Shown piece by piece: positions 17,951-27,713 of a stretch of DNA of 64,000 nucleotides. The DNA is from Corynebacterium gallinarum (GTDB lineage Bacteria; Actinomycetota; Actinomycetes; Mycobacteriales; Mycobacteriaceae), in NCBI RefSeq assembly GCF_014837045.1, contig NZ_JACSPR010000001.1, positions 1 through 64,000 on the forward strand. The letters run 5' to 3'. The notes beneath the pieces are model-generated. The model worked only from the letters and a program-made list of their open reading frames with translations. It did not search any database and had not been told where the DNA came from. Positions within the stretch are counted from its first letter, which is position 1. Each line of letters starts with the position of its first letter. Both the position numbers and the translations under genes were made by a program.

Positions 17951-19246
17951 TCAGTGGTTGAACTTCGCCCCCTTGCCCTCACCGACGGTGACATACAGTC
18001 GCTTCATGATCGGGTACAGCACGATGATGCCGACCGAACCCCAGGCGATACCCTCCAGGGTCACGCCGAAGATGGTGAGGGTGAGGTTGCCGATGCCGGC
18101 CACCAGGGCGACCGCGGCCATGGTGAGGTTCACCGGGTTGTTGAAGTTGACCTTGTTGTCCTGCCAGATGCGGATACCCAGCATGCCGATGAGACCGTAG
18201 AGCACCAGTGTCGCACCCCCCAGCACGCCGACGGGGATGGTGAAGATGAGGGCACCGAACTTGGGGATGAACGCCAGGGCGATCGCGGTGAAGGCCGCCA
18301 CCCAGTAGGCCGCGGTGGAGTAGACACGGGTGGCGGCCATGACGCCGATGTTCTCCGCGTAGGTGGTAGTACCGGAACCGCCGAACCCACCGGCGACGGT
18401 GGTGGCCAGACCATCGGCGATGAGGGCGTTGCCGGCCAGGTCGTCGAGGTTCTCACCGGTCATCTCAGACACGGCCTTGACGTGCCCGATGTTCTCGGCC
18501 ACCAGGACGATGACCACCGGCAGTGTCACCAGGATCGCCGAGAGCTGGAACACCGGGGTGTGGAACTCGGGCAGGCCGACCCAGGCCGCGGAGCGGATCG
18601 CCTCGACGGAGCCATCCGCCAGATTCCCGGTCAGGGCCGCAAACACCCAGCCGACCACGACACCGATGAGGATGCCCAGGCGCGCAACCATCCCCCGGCC
18701 CGCCACGGTGGCCAGCAGGATCACCATCAGGGTCACCGTGGCCACGAGGGGCTGGGCCTGGTAGTTGGCCGCCGCGGTGGGCGCGAGATTCAGGCCGATC
18801 AGGGCGACGATCGCACCGGTGACGGTCGGGGGCATGACGGCGTCAATGACGCGTCGACCCGCCGCCTTGACCAGGAAGCCGATACCGACGAGGACGAGGC
18901 CCGCAACCAGCACACCACCGATCTGGACGCTGATGCCCTGTGTCTGGGTGGCGGTCAGTGGCGCGATAAAAGCGAAGGAGCTGCCGAGATAGGAGGGAAG
19001 GCGGTTTCTGGTGATCAGCAGGAAGAAGATCGTTCCCAGACCGGAGAAGAGCAGGGTGGTGTTGACCGGGAATCCGGTGAGTGTGGGAACCAGCAGGGTG
19101 GCGCCAAACATGGCGACCACGTGCTGCATTCCGATGCCGATGGTGCGCCCCCAGCTGAGTCGCTCACGAGGAGCGACTACTGCGCCGGGTTCAATTTTTC
19201 TGCCGTCTCCGTGGACGGTCCATCCCCAAGTTGAAGTCACGAGCAC
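17951..19246 (-). CDS. uraA: Uracil permease (NCS2 family)
   Basis: 431 residues with about 12 to 14 membrane segments and a typical NCS2 pattern: SSFAFIAPLTA early and the VLVAENIGHVKAVSEMTG segment, which carries the substrate-binding Glu. It imports uracil by proton symport. The GTG at 19246 is the annotated choice; a GTG at 19240 is also possible and no strong ribosome-binding site separates them. It lies 98 bases downstream of hflX on the same strand. Confidence 0.85.
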   Translation of the reverse strand: MLVTSTWGWTVHGDGRKIEPGAVVAPRERLSWGRTIGIGMQHVVAMFGATLLVPTLTGFPVNTTLLFSGLGTIFFLLITRNRLPSYLGSSFAFIAPLTATQTQGISVQIGGVLVAGLVLVGIGFLVKAAGRRVIDAVMPPTVTGAIVALIGLNLAPTAAANYQAQPLVATVTLMVILLATVAGRGMVARLGILIGVVVGWVFAALTGNLADGSVEAIRSAAWVGLPEFHTPVFQLSAILVTLPVVIVLVAENIGHVKAVSEMTGENLDDLAGNALIADGLATTVAGGFGGSGTTTYAENIGVMAATRVYSTAAYWVAAFTAIALAFIPKFGALIFTIPVGVLGGATLVLYGLIGMLGIRIWQDNKVNFNNPVNLTMAAVALVAGIGNLTLTIFGVTLEGIAWGSVGIIVLYPIMKRLYVTVGEGKGAKFNH

Positions 19247-19344
19247 TCATTATCTGCTACGCAGGCGCTGCGGGGAAATCGGGAGGTCTGATCGTTGGGC
19301 GATCGTGACCCGGCGCGACCGCCGTGAGGGCTCAGATGAGAGGC

Positions 19345-20943
19345 TTAACTCGCTGCGGCTTCATCGTGTGGGGCATCCCCGCGGTCGGTGTCCACCGCGT
19401 ACTTCTTCAACTCTGCAGCCAGCTGCGCCGGGATGCGCACATCCATGAGTGTGCCGTCCACCGAGTAGTCCTCCGACAGGACCGTTCCGTACTGGTGGAT
19501 GCGGGAGACGATATCTCCCCGGGTGAACGGGATGGACAGCGTCAGGCGGGTGTCACGGGAGTTGAGGAACAACTCGATGCGTGCCTCCAGCTCCTTGATG
19601 CCCTCACCCGTCAAAGCGGAGACGAACACCACATCATCGAGGGCGTGCCGCAGTTCGGCCAGGGCGAGCGGGTCGGCCTGGTCGATCTTGTTCACCACGA
19701 TGATCTCCGGGGGTGGGGTCTCCCCGGTGGTGCGGATGATGTCACTGATGACACTGTTGACCGCCTCGATTTGCTTGAGCGGGAACGGGTCGGAACCGTC
19801 CACCACGTGCAGCATGAGGTCAGCTTCCACGACCTCCTCCAGGGTGGACTTGAATGCCTCCACCAGTGAGGTCGGCAGGTGGCGGATGAACCCGACGGTG
19901 TCGGTGAAGACAACGTGGCGTCCATCGGCGAGTTCCGCCTTGCGGGTGGTGGGGTCCAGGGTGGCGAAGAGCGCATCCTCGACGAGCACACCGGCGCCCG
20001 TCATCGCATTGATGAGGGAGGACTTGCCGGCGTTGGTGTACCCCGCGATGGCGATCTGTGGGACGAGTGATTCCGAACGCTGTGAGCGTTTGACCCCACG
20101 GGCGGTGTCCATGCCGGAGAGTTCACGGCGCAGACGCGCCATGTCGGAACGCAGTCGACGGCGGTCCGCCTCGATCTTCGTCTCACCTGGACCACGCAGG
20201 CCCACACCACCGTTGGAACCGGCGCGACCACCGGCCTGGCGCGAGAGGCTGCCACCCCAGCCACGCACACGGGTGATGAGGTATTCCATCTGGGCCAGCG
20301 CCACCTGTGCCTTACCCTCACGGGATTTGGCGTGCTGGGCGAAGATGTCCAACACCAGCATCGTGCGGTCGATGACCTTGATGTTGAGTTCACGTTCCAG
20401 CGCGACCAGCTGGGAGGGGCTGAGTTCACCGTCACAGACCACGGTGTCCGCGCCGGTGGCCTCGATAATCTCCTTGAGTTCACGGACCTTACCCGAGCCG
20501 ATGTAGGTGCCGGGGTCCGGCTTGTCACGCTTCTGGTAGAGCGATTCGATGACCTCGGCGCCGGCGGTATCAGCCAGGGCGGCGAGTTCGGCGAGGCTGG
20601 CATCGATCTCGGCGGTGGTGCCTTCGGTCCACACCCCGACGAGGATGACGCGTTCCAAGCGGAGCTTTCGATACTCCACCTCGTAGATGTCCGCGGCATC
20701 GTCGGAGTGGATGGTGGTTTCGCGGCGCCTGATGGCCTCGCGGTCCTCGAGGTCGAGTTCACCGACCGAGGGGGCGTCACCGTCCTGGGTGGGCCGTTGG
20801 TCAGCGCCACGACGGGGAGGCTCGGCGGGGATCAGACCCGAGAGGTCGAAACCGGTGGTTTCAGTAATCGGCTCACGCTTGACATGGTCGTGGAAAGCCT
20901 GGGCGAGGAGGTCCTCGTGGTTAATCTTGTTCTTTTCATCCAT
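19345..20943 (-). CDS. hflX: Ribosome-associated GTPase HflX
   Basis: 532 residues. The N-terminal HflX domain contains GTYIGSGKVRELKE and the glycine-rich GGRAGSNGGVGLRGPGETKIE linker region (quoted only in part here: GLRGPGETKIE). The GTPase domain has G1 AGYTNAGKSS, G3 DTVGFI and G4 NKID. HflX splits stalled ribosomes. An acidic extension of about 80 residues at the N-terminus is typical of actinobacteria. The ATG at 20943 has only a weak GGTG-like ribosome-binding site. Confidence 0.94.
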   Translation of the reverse strand: MDEKNKINHEDLLAQAFHDHVKREPITETTGFDLSGLIPAEPPRRGADQRPTQDGDAPSVGELDLEDREAIRRRETTIHSDDAADIYEVEYRKLRLERVILVGVWTEGTTAEIDASLAELAALADTAGAEVIESLYQKRDKPDPGTYIGSGKVRELKEIIEATGADTVVCDGELSPSQLVALERELNIKVIDRTMLVLDIFAQHAKSREGKAQVALAQMEYLITRVRGWGGSLSRQAGGRAGSNGGVGLRGPGETKIEADRRRLRSDMARLRRELSGMDTARGVKRSQRSESLVPQIAIAGYTNAGKSSLINAMTGAGVLVEDALFATLDPTTRKAELADGRHVVFTDTVGFIRHLPTSLVEAFKSTLEEVVEADLMLHVVDGSDPFPLKQIEAVNSVISDIIRTTGETPPPEIIVVNKIDQADPLALAELRHALDDVVFVSALTGEGIKELEARIELFLNSRDTRLTLSIPFTRGDIVSRIHQYGTVLSEDYSVDGTLMDVRIPAQLAAELKKYAVDTDRGDAPHDEAAAS

Positions 20944-21149
20944 TGTTCACCATTGTTCCATGTATCTGACCCGGGTGGCCAGACCTTTCCCAACGCTGGT
21001 AGCGAACACACGGCATCCGCATCCACCCCGGGGTGGGCTACCACTCCCTGAACAACGTGGGGAGCGGTGATATTCCCGGGAAAGTGGTGGTGACAGATCA
21101 TCCGCCCGCAACGTGACTCACGCCCGGTGCGCGGGATACACTGTTTCGC

Positions 21150-21908
21150 ATGATTAGTGACCTGAAGAGTATCGGCATGGACTTCGCCCGCTGGCAGGAT
21201 GCGGTGGAGGCGGCCATCGCCTCCCAGCGACTGGAGGTGACCGGTGAGGTACGCGGTGGGCAGCTCATCCGGTTCTCGGATGAGTCCGGTGCCCAGATCA
21301 ACATCCTGGCGGTGGAGCCGTTTGCCACCTACGTCGGTTTCTCCTCCTCCACGGTGGCCTACGGTCATGTCAGCATGATCAATGATGTGCTGGCACTGAT
21401 CGACATCATCGATCCCTTCGGCAACAATGTCACCACCGTCACCGCCAATCTCGCGCAGGGCCCCCTGCTTGTCGACGAACCTGTCCAGCGGTGGCAGATG
21501 CTCGCCGTCACCGCCCTCGGCGTGGATGTCCAGGTGGATGCCAGCGCCGATGAGTACCTGCTCAACGGTGGTGAGGTGGTGGGCATGCTCACCTCCGAGG
21601 GTGCCCTGCAGGTGGCCAGTGGCAGCGGTGCCACCGTCCCGGATGCCTCCGCGGAGTTCTCCGCACGTGTGCTCTCCTCCGAGTACCGCACCAACGCATT
21701 GACCGGCCAGCGGTTCATCCACGCCACCGTGGATGGTTATTTCGCCTTCGATCTGTGCCTTCCGGATGCCCCGGAGCTCCCCGCACGTGATTCCATCGTG
21801 TCGGGCAAGGTGCTGCTGGCCGCCTCCGTGATCCCCCAGGCCGGCGGTGGTTGCGGCAGCGATGGTGGCGGCTGCGGTTCCGGATCTTGCGGTTGCGGCG
21901 GCCACTAG
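21150..21908 (+). CDS. Conserved hypothetical protein with Gly/Cys-rich C-terminus
   Basis: 252 residues, no family recognised. The first 230 residues look like a soluble alpha/beta protein with few cysteines and no signal peptide. The last 20 residues are almost only Gly, Cys and Ser (pattern GGGCGSDGGGCGSG then CGCGGH), with five cysteines and a terminal His, which suggests metal binding. A -10-like TACACT at 21137-21142 lies 7 bases before the ATG and no ribosome-binding site is visible, so the transcript may be leaderless. The gene is divergent from hflX. Confidence 0.8.
   Translation: MISDLKSIGMDFARWQDAVEAAIASQRLEVTGEVRGGQLIRFSDESGAQINILAVEPFATYVGFSSSTVAYGHVSMINDVLALIDIIDPFGNNVTTVTANLAQGPLLVDEPVQRWQMLAVTALGVDVQVDASADEYLLNGGEVVGMLTSEGALQVASGSGATVPDASAEFSARVLSSEYRTNALTGQRFIHATVDGYFAFDLCLPDAPELPARDSIVSGKVLLAASVIPQAGGGCGSDGGGCGSGSCGCGGH
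21467..21477 (+). repeat. GCTTGTCGACG copy 3
   Basis: Exact 11-mer inside the Gly/Cys-tail protein gene, read as Leu-Leu-Val-Asp-Glu. Confidence 0.9.
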
Positions 21909-22046
21909 TCCGGGCGGGGTGAACCCGCCACCGATCGGGGTGGTTTCTGCACAACCCGCGGATCATCATTAGTGTGATGTGAGATATCGCCCCACAGCTA
22001 CGGCCCCGATGCCCCCCTTCCCCAACCTTCAGGACCAATATCACCC

Positions 22047-22598
22047 ATGCCGGATCTCGCACCCTATGAACAGGGGTCACAGATGCCCCGATGGCCATTC
22101 GTGGTCATCGGGTTGTGCTGTCTGGTGTTGGTCATCTGGCTGAAGCTGCCGGGACTGGTGCTGGCCGGTCTCATCATCGCCCTGGTCTACAGCATCCGGC
22201 AGATGCGGACCCACTCCCCGGAGATCTCCTCTCTGATCACCTCCATCCAGCTGTCCGCTGATGAGATCAGGGATGTGCAGGAGGAATGGGAGACCTTCCT
22301 CAACGACCCTGCAACGGATGCCCTGGCGGACCGCACCCTGCACAGGCCGGCACTGGCCGATCCCGATTGCGCCGACCCGGATATCCAGCGGTTCCACTTC
22401 ACCCTCAACAGTGCCCGCAGATTCATCCGTCGGCTCGAGGCCCGCCTGCAGGGTGAATTGACGGTTCCGCAGCTGGAGGGCATCCTGCAGGTCACCGACG
22501 CCCGTGCGCTGGACCTGCGGGAAACCTGGCTCGCCGCCCGGCGCGCCGCTCACCACATCGGGCCGAACTACGGCCCCGACGGGGACATCGAGAGCTGA
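22047..22598 (+). CDS. Hypothetical membrane protein
   Basis: 183 residues. A hydrophobic hairpin near residues 15-48 (PFVVIGLCCLVLVIWL, GLVLAGLIIALVYSI) forms two membrane segments. A cytoplasmic, charged, mostly helical domain follows (SADEIRDVQEEWETFL, RRFIRRLEARLQGE), which could form a coiled coil. No known family. AGGACC lies about 14 bases before the ATG. It is convergent with dapF, with 37 bases between stops. Confidence 0.75.
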   Translation: MPDLAPYEQGSQMPRWPFVVIGLCCLVLVIWLKLPGLVLAGLIIALVYSIRQMRTHSPEISSLITSIQLSADEIRDVQEEWETFLNDPATDALADRTLHRPALADPDCADPDIQRFHFTLNSARRFIRRLEARLQGELTVPQLEGILQVTDARALDLRETWLAARRAAHHIGPNYGPDGDIES

Positions 22599-22635
22599 CC
22601 CCGCCGACGACGGACGGACCGCGGACACAGCACCA

Positions 22636-23487
22636 TCAGATCCGCACCGTGCCCGTGGCCACGATCCGGCTCGGGCCGGTCAGGGTGGAGGTGTCCCCCA
22701 GGATCTCCACCTCCACAGCACCACCGGGTACCCGCACCGTCACCGTGCCCTCAGCGTGCCCGGCATCAGCGAGGGCGGCGCGGGTGGCGGCGACGGTTCC
22801 GGTGCCACAGGAACGGGTCTCCCCCACCCCGCGTTCCCAGACACGCATGTGGATGGTGGCACCATCGGGCCCAGCGGCCAGTTCCGTCACCAGCTCGACG
22901 TTGACGCCGTGCGGGAAGAAGGAGGTATCGAACACGGGTGCCTGCAACGCCATGATCTCCAGAGCCGCGGGGGTCAGGCCCGGCACCACGCAGGCCAGGT
23001 GCGGGTTGCCCAGGTCCACGCCCATGCCGGCGAAGGACCGGTCCCCGATCATGCAGGTGGAGATCCCGGTGATCTCAGCCGGTCCCATGTCCACACGCAC
23101 CACTGCGTCATCGCGGTCGGCGGAGACAACCGTCACCGGCCGTGCCCCGGCGCGGGTCCCGATGGTGAAATCCGGTATGTCCACCAGCTGGTGTGCGGCC
23201 AGCCAGTGGGCGAACACCCGCACCCCGTTGCCGCACATCTCTGCCAGGGAGCCATCCGCGTTGCGGTAGTCCATGAACCACCACGCAGGGTCCACGCCGG
23301 GTATCTCCACGCCGAGTTTGCCGGCCCGCACGACGCGCAGCACCCCATCGGCCCCCAGCCCGGCGCGGCGGTCGCACAGTCGCGTGACCTCATCGGCAGT
23401 CAGGTCAATCGAGCCATCCGGGTCGTGGATGATGATGAAGTCATTCTCGGTGGCGTGTCCCTTGGCGAAGGCGATCTCTTTTTTCAC
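22636..23487 (-). CDS. dapF: Diaminopimelate epimerase
   Basis: 283 residues. It interconverts LL- and meso-diaminopimelate for lysine and peptidoglycan. The two catalytic cysteines are Cys85 in MCGNGVR and Cys227 in [10 protein letters not shown] chose the GTG at 23487 because the homologous N-terminus begins just before [11 protein letters not shown]; the open frame continues 30 residues upstream without similarity. There is no clear ribosome-binding site. It is the last gene of the (Rv2728c-like)-miaA-dapF run, the same order as in mycobacteria. Confidence 0.94.
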   Translation of the reverse strand: MKKEIAFAKGHATENDFIIIHDPDGSIDLTADEVTRLCDRRAGLGADGVLRVVRAGKLGVEIPGVDPAWWFMDYRNADGSLAEMCGNGVRVFAHWLAAHQLVDIPDFTIGTRAGARPVTVVSADRDDAVVRVDMGPAEITGISTCMIGDRSFAGMGVDLGNPHLACVVPGLTPAALEIMALQAPVFDTSFFPHGVNVELVTELAAGPDGATIHMRVWERGVGETRSCGTGTVAATRAALADAGHAEGTVTVRVPGGAVEVEILGDTSTLTGPSRIVATGTVRI

Positions 23488-23519
23488 CCGGATCAGTCTA
23501 GACCCGCGCCCGCTACTTG

Positions 23520-24425
23520 TCAGAGACCGAGGATCTCCCATGCCTGTGCGGTGGTGTCCCCGGCCGCGTCGATCCACCGGATGCGGTGATCACGGTTGAA
23601 CCAGGCGCGCTGCCTGCGCACATAGCGACGGGTACCGGTGATGGTGCGCTCCATGGCCTCATCCACGGTCAACTCCCCGGCCAGGGCGTCGAGGACCTGG
23701 GCGTAACCGATGGCCCGCCCTGCGGTGGACTCGGCAATCAGGCCATGATCCTTGACCAGGCCCTCCACCTCCTCGATGAAACCGTGTTCGAACATCAGGT
23801 GTGTGCGCAGTTCGATGCGGGGGTTGAGCCAGTCGGCGGTGGTCCGTAACCCCAGGATGGTGGTCCCCCAGCGCGGGGGTGCGTCCTTCGGGGGCTGGCT
23901 GGCCTTGAAAGGCTGACCGGTCAGTTCGATCACCTCCAGTGCGCGGACGGTGCGCCGGGGATCGTTGTCCTCGATGATCGCCGCGGCCTCGGGGTCCAGG
24001 GCACGCAGCTCCTCGTGCAGACGCGCCACCCCGACCTCCGCCAGGCATGCCTCCCACCGGGCCCGCACCTCCGGGTCGGTCGGGGGGAACTGCCAGTCGT
24101 CGACAAGCGACTGGACGTACAGCATTGATCCGCCGACCAGGATCGGTGTTTTCCCGCGGGAGAGGATCTCCTCCACGTCGGCGACGGCTTCCTGCTGATA
24201 GCGGGCCACCGAGGCGGTTTCCGTGACGTCAAGGACATCGAGCTGGTGGTGCGGGATGCCCTGCCGCTCCTCCACGGTGAGTTTCGCGGTGCCGATGTCC
24301 ATGCCCCGGTAGAGCTGCATGGAGTCGACGTTGACCACCTCACCGTCGAGGCGCTGCGCCAGCTCGATGCCGAGCGCTGATTTCCCGGAGGCGGTGGGAC
24401 CGACGACCGCAATCGGTGTGATCAT
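23520..24425 (-). CDS. miaA: tRNA dimethylallyltransferase MiaA
   Basis: 301 residues. It transfers a dimethylallyl group to A37 of tRNAs; MiaB, encoded nearby, then methylthiolates the product. The P-loop [11 protein letters not shown] lies near the N-terminus. [15 protein letters not shown] and [10 protein letters not shown] are family signatures. The ATG at 24425 overlaps the stop of the upstream gene (ATGA), so translation is coupled. The frame extends 36 residues upstream but inside the neighbouring gene. It contains one 11-mer copy. Confidence 0.95.
   Translation of the reverse strand: MITPIAVVGPTASGKSALGIELAQRLDGEVVNVDSMQLYRGMDIGTAKLTVEERQGIPHHQLDVLDVTETASVARYQQEAVADVEEILSRGKTPILVGGSMLYVQSLVDDWQFPPTDPEVRARWEACLAEVGVARLHEELRALDPEAAAIIEDNDPRRTVRALEVIELTGQPFKASQPPKDAPPRWGTTILGLRTTADWLNPRIELRTHLMFEHGFIEEVEGLVKDHGLIAESTAGRAIGYAQVLDALAGELTVDEAMERTITGTRRYVRRQRAWFNRDHRIRWIDAAGDTTAQAWEILGL
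24098..24108 (-). repeat. GCTTGTCGACG copy 4 (in miaA)
   Basis: Exact 11-mer in the sense of miaA, read as Ser-Leu-Val-Asp-Asp. Confidence 0.9.
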
Positions 24426-25036
24426 CCGGCAACCGTCCAGACCGCCACGTACCTGCCCACGCCGTGGGAGGTGTCGGCCGCGATGAGTTCGGCGGTCTCC
24501 ACCCGGCCGGCAAGGTCGGCCAGCTCCAGCCACAGTTGCGGCTCGCGTACGGCGGCGTCGACAAGCTCCTGTTCCGTCCTGGCCTCACACTGGCCGCCCA
24601 GCAGCGCGCGGCACCACCCGTCCACCTCGGCAGCACCTTCGACGAGGGAGGAGGGGGCGCGCTGGGTCAGGCCGGTGGAACCGTCCACCGCCACGACGGT
24701 GAGGGCATCGGTGCTTATCGACGCCAGGTTGTCACGTACCCCACGTACCCGGTCCGCGTACCGTCCCAGGGCGTACCGCTGCACCAGCTCGGGGAGGTGA
24801 TTCCCCCCACCCAGCTGCACCTGTGGTGCACCCCAGGCCCGGAAGCTGCCAGTGTGGCCGGTGTACCACTCCGGCGCACGGGAACCCACCAGGTCCACCG
24901 GGGTGTCGGTGGTGCCCAGATGATCGTCGAAGAGGTCGCGCACCTGCCCCAGGAGGTGGGCACCCGCGGTATCCAGCGGCGCGAGTTCGCTGACCAGGGC
25001 AGGACTTCCCGACATGATGATGAGCGTGGTTTTCAC
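24422..25036 (-). CDS. Conserved hypothetical protein (Rv2728c-like)
   Basis: About 204 residues from GTG 25036; a downstream ATG at 25015 is an alternative. The sequence ([56 protein letters not shown]) resembles the class III extradiol dioxygenase-like fold, but I see no convincing metal triad. Its place directly before miaA and dapF matches the mycobacterial gene Rv2728c. The function is unknown. It is divergent from the DUF349 gene. Confidence 0.75.
   Translation of the reverse strand: MKTTLIIMSGSPALVSELAPLDTAGAHLLGQVRDLFDDHLGTTDTPVDLVGSRAPEWYTGHTGSFRAWGAPQVQLGGGNHLPELVQRYALGRYADRVRGVRDNLASISTDALTVVAVDGSTGLTQRAPSSLVEGAAEVDGWCRALLGGQCEARTEQELVDAAVREPQLWLELADLAGRVETAELIAADTSHGVGRYVAVWTVAG
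24556..24566 (-). repeat. GCTTGTCGACG copy 5
   Basis: Exact 11-mer in the sense of the Rv2728c-like gene, read as Glu-Leu-Val-Asp-Ala. Confidence 0.9.
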
Positions 25037-25242
25037 GGCTTCCACCCTATCCTGCTGACTCCCGCACCACGGACATGCCTGGCGGGTGGGCGGGAGAATC
25101 AGCATTAAGGTGGTGTTTTGGTGGATAGCCCACCCTATCTACCTGACACCCCTGGGTGTGCGCGGTATGTTTGTAGAACGTAATTCGATTTTCGGCAGCC
25201 GTGTCGCGCGGCTACGACGATGCAAGTGATTAAGGACCGTCC

Positions 25243-26607
25243 ATGACTGAGAACCAGACCTCCAGCTCCACCACCGCTCCGAAGCCGGGTCCACGCCCGG
25301 GACCCCGTCCCGGACCGCGCCCCGGTGCTCAGGCGGCCAAGGGTGCCACCCCTGGTGCTGTGGTCACACCCGCACCGGTGACCCGGGTCAGCGACCCCTC
25401 CCGGTTCGGTCGTGTGGAGGACGACGGTTCCGCCTACGTGATCACCTCCGCCGGCGAACGCCTCATCGGTTCCTGGCAGGCCGGCACCCCGGAGGAGGGA
25501 CTCGTCCACTACGCGACCCGCTTCGATGACCTGGCCACCGAGGTGGAGCTTCTGGAGCAGCGTCTGGTCTCCCACCCCGATGATGCCAACGCCATCCGCG
25601 CCAAGGCCGAGGAGCTGCGTGCCTCCCTGTCCACCGTGGCCGCCATCGGTGACCTGGACGCCCTGGAAACCCGTCTGACCACCATCGTTGAATCCTCCGA
25701 GGAGGCCAACGAGCGCGCCCGGGAGGAGAAGGCGAAGCGCCGCGAGGAGGCCATCACCCGCAAGGAGGCCCTGGCCACCGAGGCCGAGGACATCGCGGAG
25801 AACGCCACCGACTGGAAGGTCGCCGGCGACCGCATCCGCACCATCCTGGATGAGTGGAAGACCATCCACGGCATTGAACGCAAAACCGATGATGAGCTGT
25901 GGAAGCGTTACTCCCGCGCCCGTGACGCCTTCAACCGCCGGCGTGGTGCCCACTTCGCCGACCTGGACCGTGGCCGGGCCACCGCCCGCAAGCTCAAGGA
26001 GGCCCTCGTCGAACGCGCCGAGGCCCTGAAGGAATCCACCGACTGGAATGACACCGCCCGTTCCTTCCGTGACCTGATGCAGGAGTGGAAGGCCGCAGGC
26101 CGTGCACCACGCGAGGTCGATGACAAGCTGTGGGCCGCCTTCAAGGGGGCGCAGGACTACTTCTTCGACAAGCGCAATGCGGTGGCGAAGGAACGCGACC
26201 AGGAATTCGAGGCCAACGCCGAGGCCAAGAACGCCCTGCTGGCCGAGTACGATGCCCAGATCGATCCCGCCAAGAACCTCGACGGCGCCCGCGCGAAGCT
26301 GCGTGAACTGCAGGAGAAGTGGGAGGAGATCGGATTCGTGCCACGCGGTCAGGTCCGGGAGTTCGAGGATAAGATCGGTGCTCTGGAAAAGCGTGTCTCC
26401 CAGGCCGAGGAGACCCAGTGGCGTCGCACCGACCCCGAGGCCCAGGCACGTGCCGACCAGTTCACCGCCAAGGCCGAGGAGTTCAACGCCCAGGCCGACG
26501 CCGCCGAGGCCAAGGGCAACACCAAGAAGGCCGAGAAGCTGCGTGCGCAGGCACAGCAGTGGGCCGAGTGGGCCAAGACCGCCCATGAGGCAGTGGACAA
26601 GCTCTAA
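25243..26607 (+). CDS. DUF349 coiled-coil protein (Rv2731-like)
   Basis: 454 residues. The N-terminus has a PGPRPGPRPGPRPG repeat tail. The rest is highly charged and helical, with at least three DUF349 units: DWKVAGDRIRTILDEWK, DWNDTARSFRDLMQEWKAAG and ARAKLRELQEKWEEIG, each about 75 residues apart. The Ala/Glu/Lys-rich C-terminus is a coiled coil. Related proteins occur throughout actinobacteria near miaB; the function is unknown. AAGGAC lies 7 bases before the ATG. The next gene starts 11 bases after its stop. Confidence 0.85.
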   Translation: MTENQTSSSTTAPKPGPRPGPRPGPRPGAQAAKGATPGAVVTPAPVTRVSDPSRFGRVEDDGSAYVITSAGERLIGSWQAGTPEEGLVHYATRFDDLATEVELLEQRLVSHPDDANAIRAKAEELRASLSTVAAIGDLDALETRLTTIVESSEEANERAREEKAKRREEAITRKEALATEAEDIAENATDWKVAGDRIRTILDEWKTIHGIERKTDDELWKRYSRARDAFNRRRGAHFADLDRGRATARKLKEALVERAEALKESTDWNDTARSFRDLMQEWKAAGRAPREVDDKLWAAFKGAQDYFFDKRNAVAKERDQEFEANAEAKNALLAEYDAQIDPAKNLDGARAKLRELQEKWEEIGFVPRGQVREFEDKIGALEKRVSQAEETQWRRTDPEAQARADQFTAKAEEFNAQADAAEAKGNTKKAEKLRAQAQQWAEWAKTAHEAVDKL

Positions 26608-26618
26608 GGTCCACACGG

Positions 26619-27713
26619 GTGCAGATTATCCGGATCGCGGACCCGGTTGCTGGCGAGGAGCCCGGCGACCAGGTCCGTTCCTTTGTGTTCATGTCCAACC
26701 TGGCCGCCCAGGAGGCCTCCGGGGACCGGGATGTGTCCGTGTCCGTCGAGCGGATCATCACCGATCTCGCCGGGTCCCCCGAGCTGGCATCCATCCTGTT
26801 TGTGGCCACCCGGGATCAACCGGTGGAACTGACCGCCACGGTCCCGCCTGGCCTGGGCGATGATGAGCCCTGGGTGGAGGCCGAGGGCTGGGTGAAGATC
26901 AACCTCCCCCTCATCGACGACCGGGATTCCGCCGCCATCGAGATCGTGCTCGACGCCGGCCACCAACCCCTGCCGGGCCAGGCGCTGACCCCCGAAGCCA
27001 CCACGCTTGTCGACGCCCTCCTCACCCACGCCGGGACCACCGCGGGTGCCGCACCGTGGTCACGCCGCATCCTGCACACCGCCCACATGCACCCGCCCAC
27101 ACCCACCACCGGGTGCGACTACTGCGCGGTGCTGGACCGTGCCGGGTACCGCCGCGCCCACGAGGAGATCCAGCAGGTGCTCGATCTGGATGAGCTCCCC
27201 ACCGGGCGGACGAGCCTGGAAAGCAGTGGATTCCACGTCCACCGGATCACCGGCACCTCCTTCCCCGAGGGGCTCATCGCGGGCATCGTCGAACTCCAGG
27301 ACATCGCCGCCACGGATGTCCCCCACGGCAGCCTCACCACCGATCCCGCACGCTGGTCACCACGTCGATTGGCGGAGCAGTCGGAACGGATCAACAAGAC
27401 GGGCGCGCAGCTGGTCACCGTGATCATCACCGACGCGGACGGCGTGGTGGCCTTCAGCACCATCTCACTGCCACCCGGCGCGAACCCGGAGGCGGCGGAG
27501 CAGGGGCTGACCATCGTCCATTCCCGCGCCCGGGGTCAACGCCTGGGTCACACCGTGAAACTGGCCTGCCTGGACCTGCTGCGCGACACCCATCCCCGGG
27601 TGGGTCGGGTGGCAACGTCAAACGCGGTTGACAACCAGGCAATGCTGGCCATCAACCGCGCTCTCGGCGCACGGGAGGTCTCCCGGACCACGCTGTGGGA
27701 AAAGGTGCTCTAG
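26619..27713 (+). CDS. GNAT-like acetyltransferase family protein
   Basis: 364 residues. The C-terminal half resembles an acetyltransferase fold: SRARGQRLGHTVKLACLDLL fits the acetyl-CoA loop, and SNAVDNQAMLAINRALGAREV fits the terminal strand and helix of GNAT proteins. The N-terminal half could be a second, degenerate GNAT domain, as in mycobacterial double-GNAT proteins. The substrate is unknown. The GTG start lies 11 bases after the DUF349 stop, with AAGG at the stop codon itself. Its TAG overlaps the TAG of the convergent gene in the palindrome CTAG. Confidence 0.75.
   Translation: MQIIRIADPVAGEEPGDQVRSFVFMSNLAAQEASGDRDVSVSVERIITDLAGSPELASILFVATRDQPVELTATVPPGLGDDEPWVEAEGWVKINLPLIDDRDSAAIEIVLDAGHQPLPGQALTPEATTLVDALLTHAGTTAGAAPWSRRILHTAHMHPPTPTTGCDYCAVLDRAGYRRAHEEIQQVLDLDELPTGRTSLESSGFHVHRITGTSFPEGLIAGIVELQDIAATDVPHGSLTTDPARWSPRRLAEQSERINKTGAQLVTVIITDADGVVAFSTISLPPGANPEAAEQGLTIVHSRARGQRLGHTVKLACLDLLRDTHPRVGRVATSNAVDNQAMLAINRALGAREVSRTTLWEKVL
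27005..27015 (+). repeat. GCTTGTCGACG copy 6
   Basis: Exact 11-mer inside the GNAT-like gene, read as Thr-Leu-Val-Asp-Ala. Confidence 0.9.

Noticed and set aside
17954..19234. 426-codon open frame on the + strand opposite uraA
   Set aside because: Antisense to uraA. The translation is dominated by Gly, His, Asp and Gln, as expected from the complement of a membrane protein.
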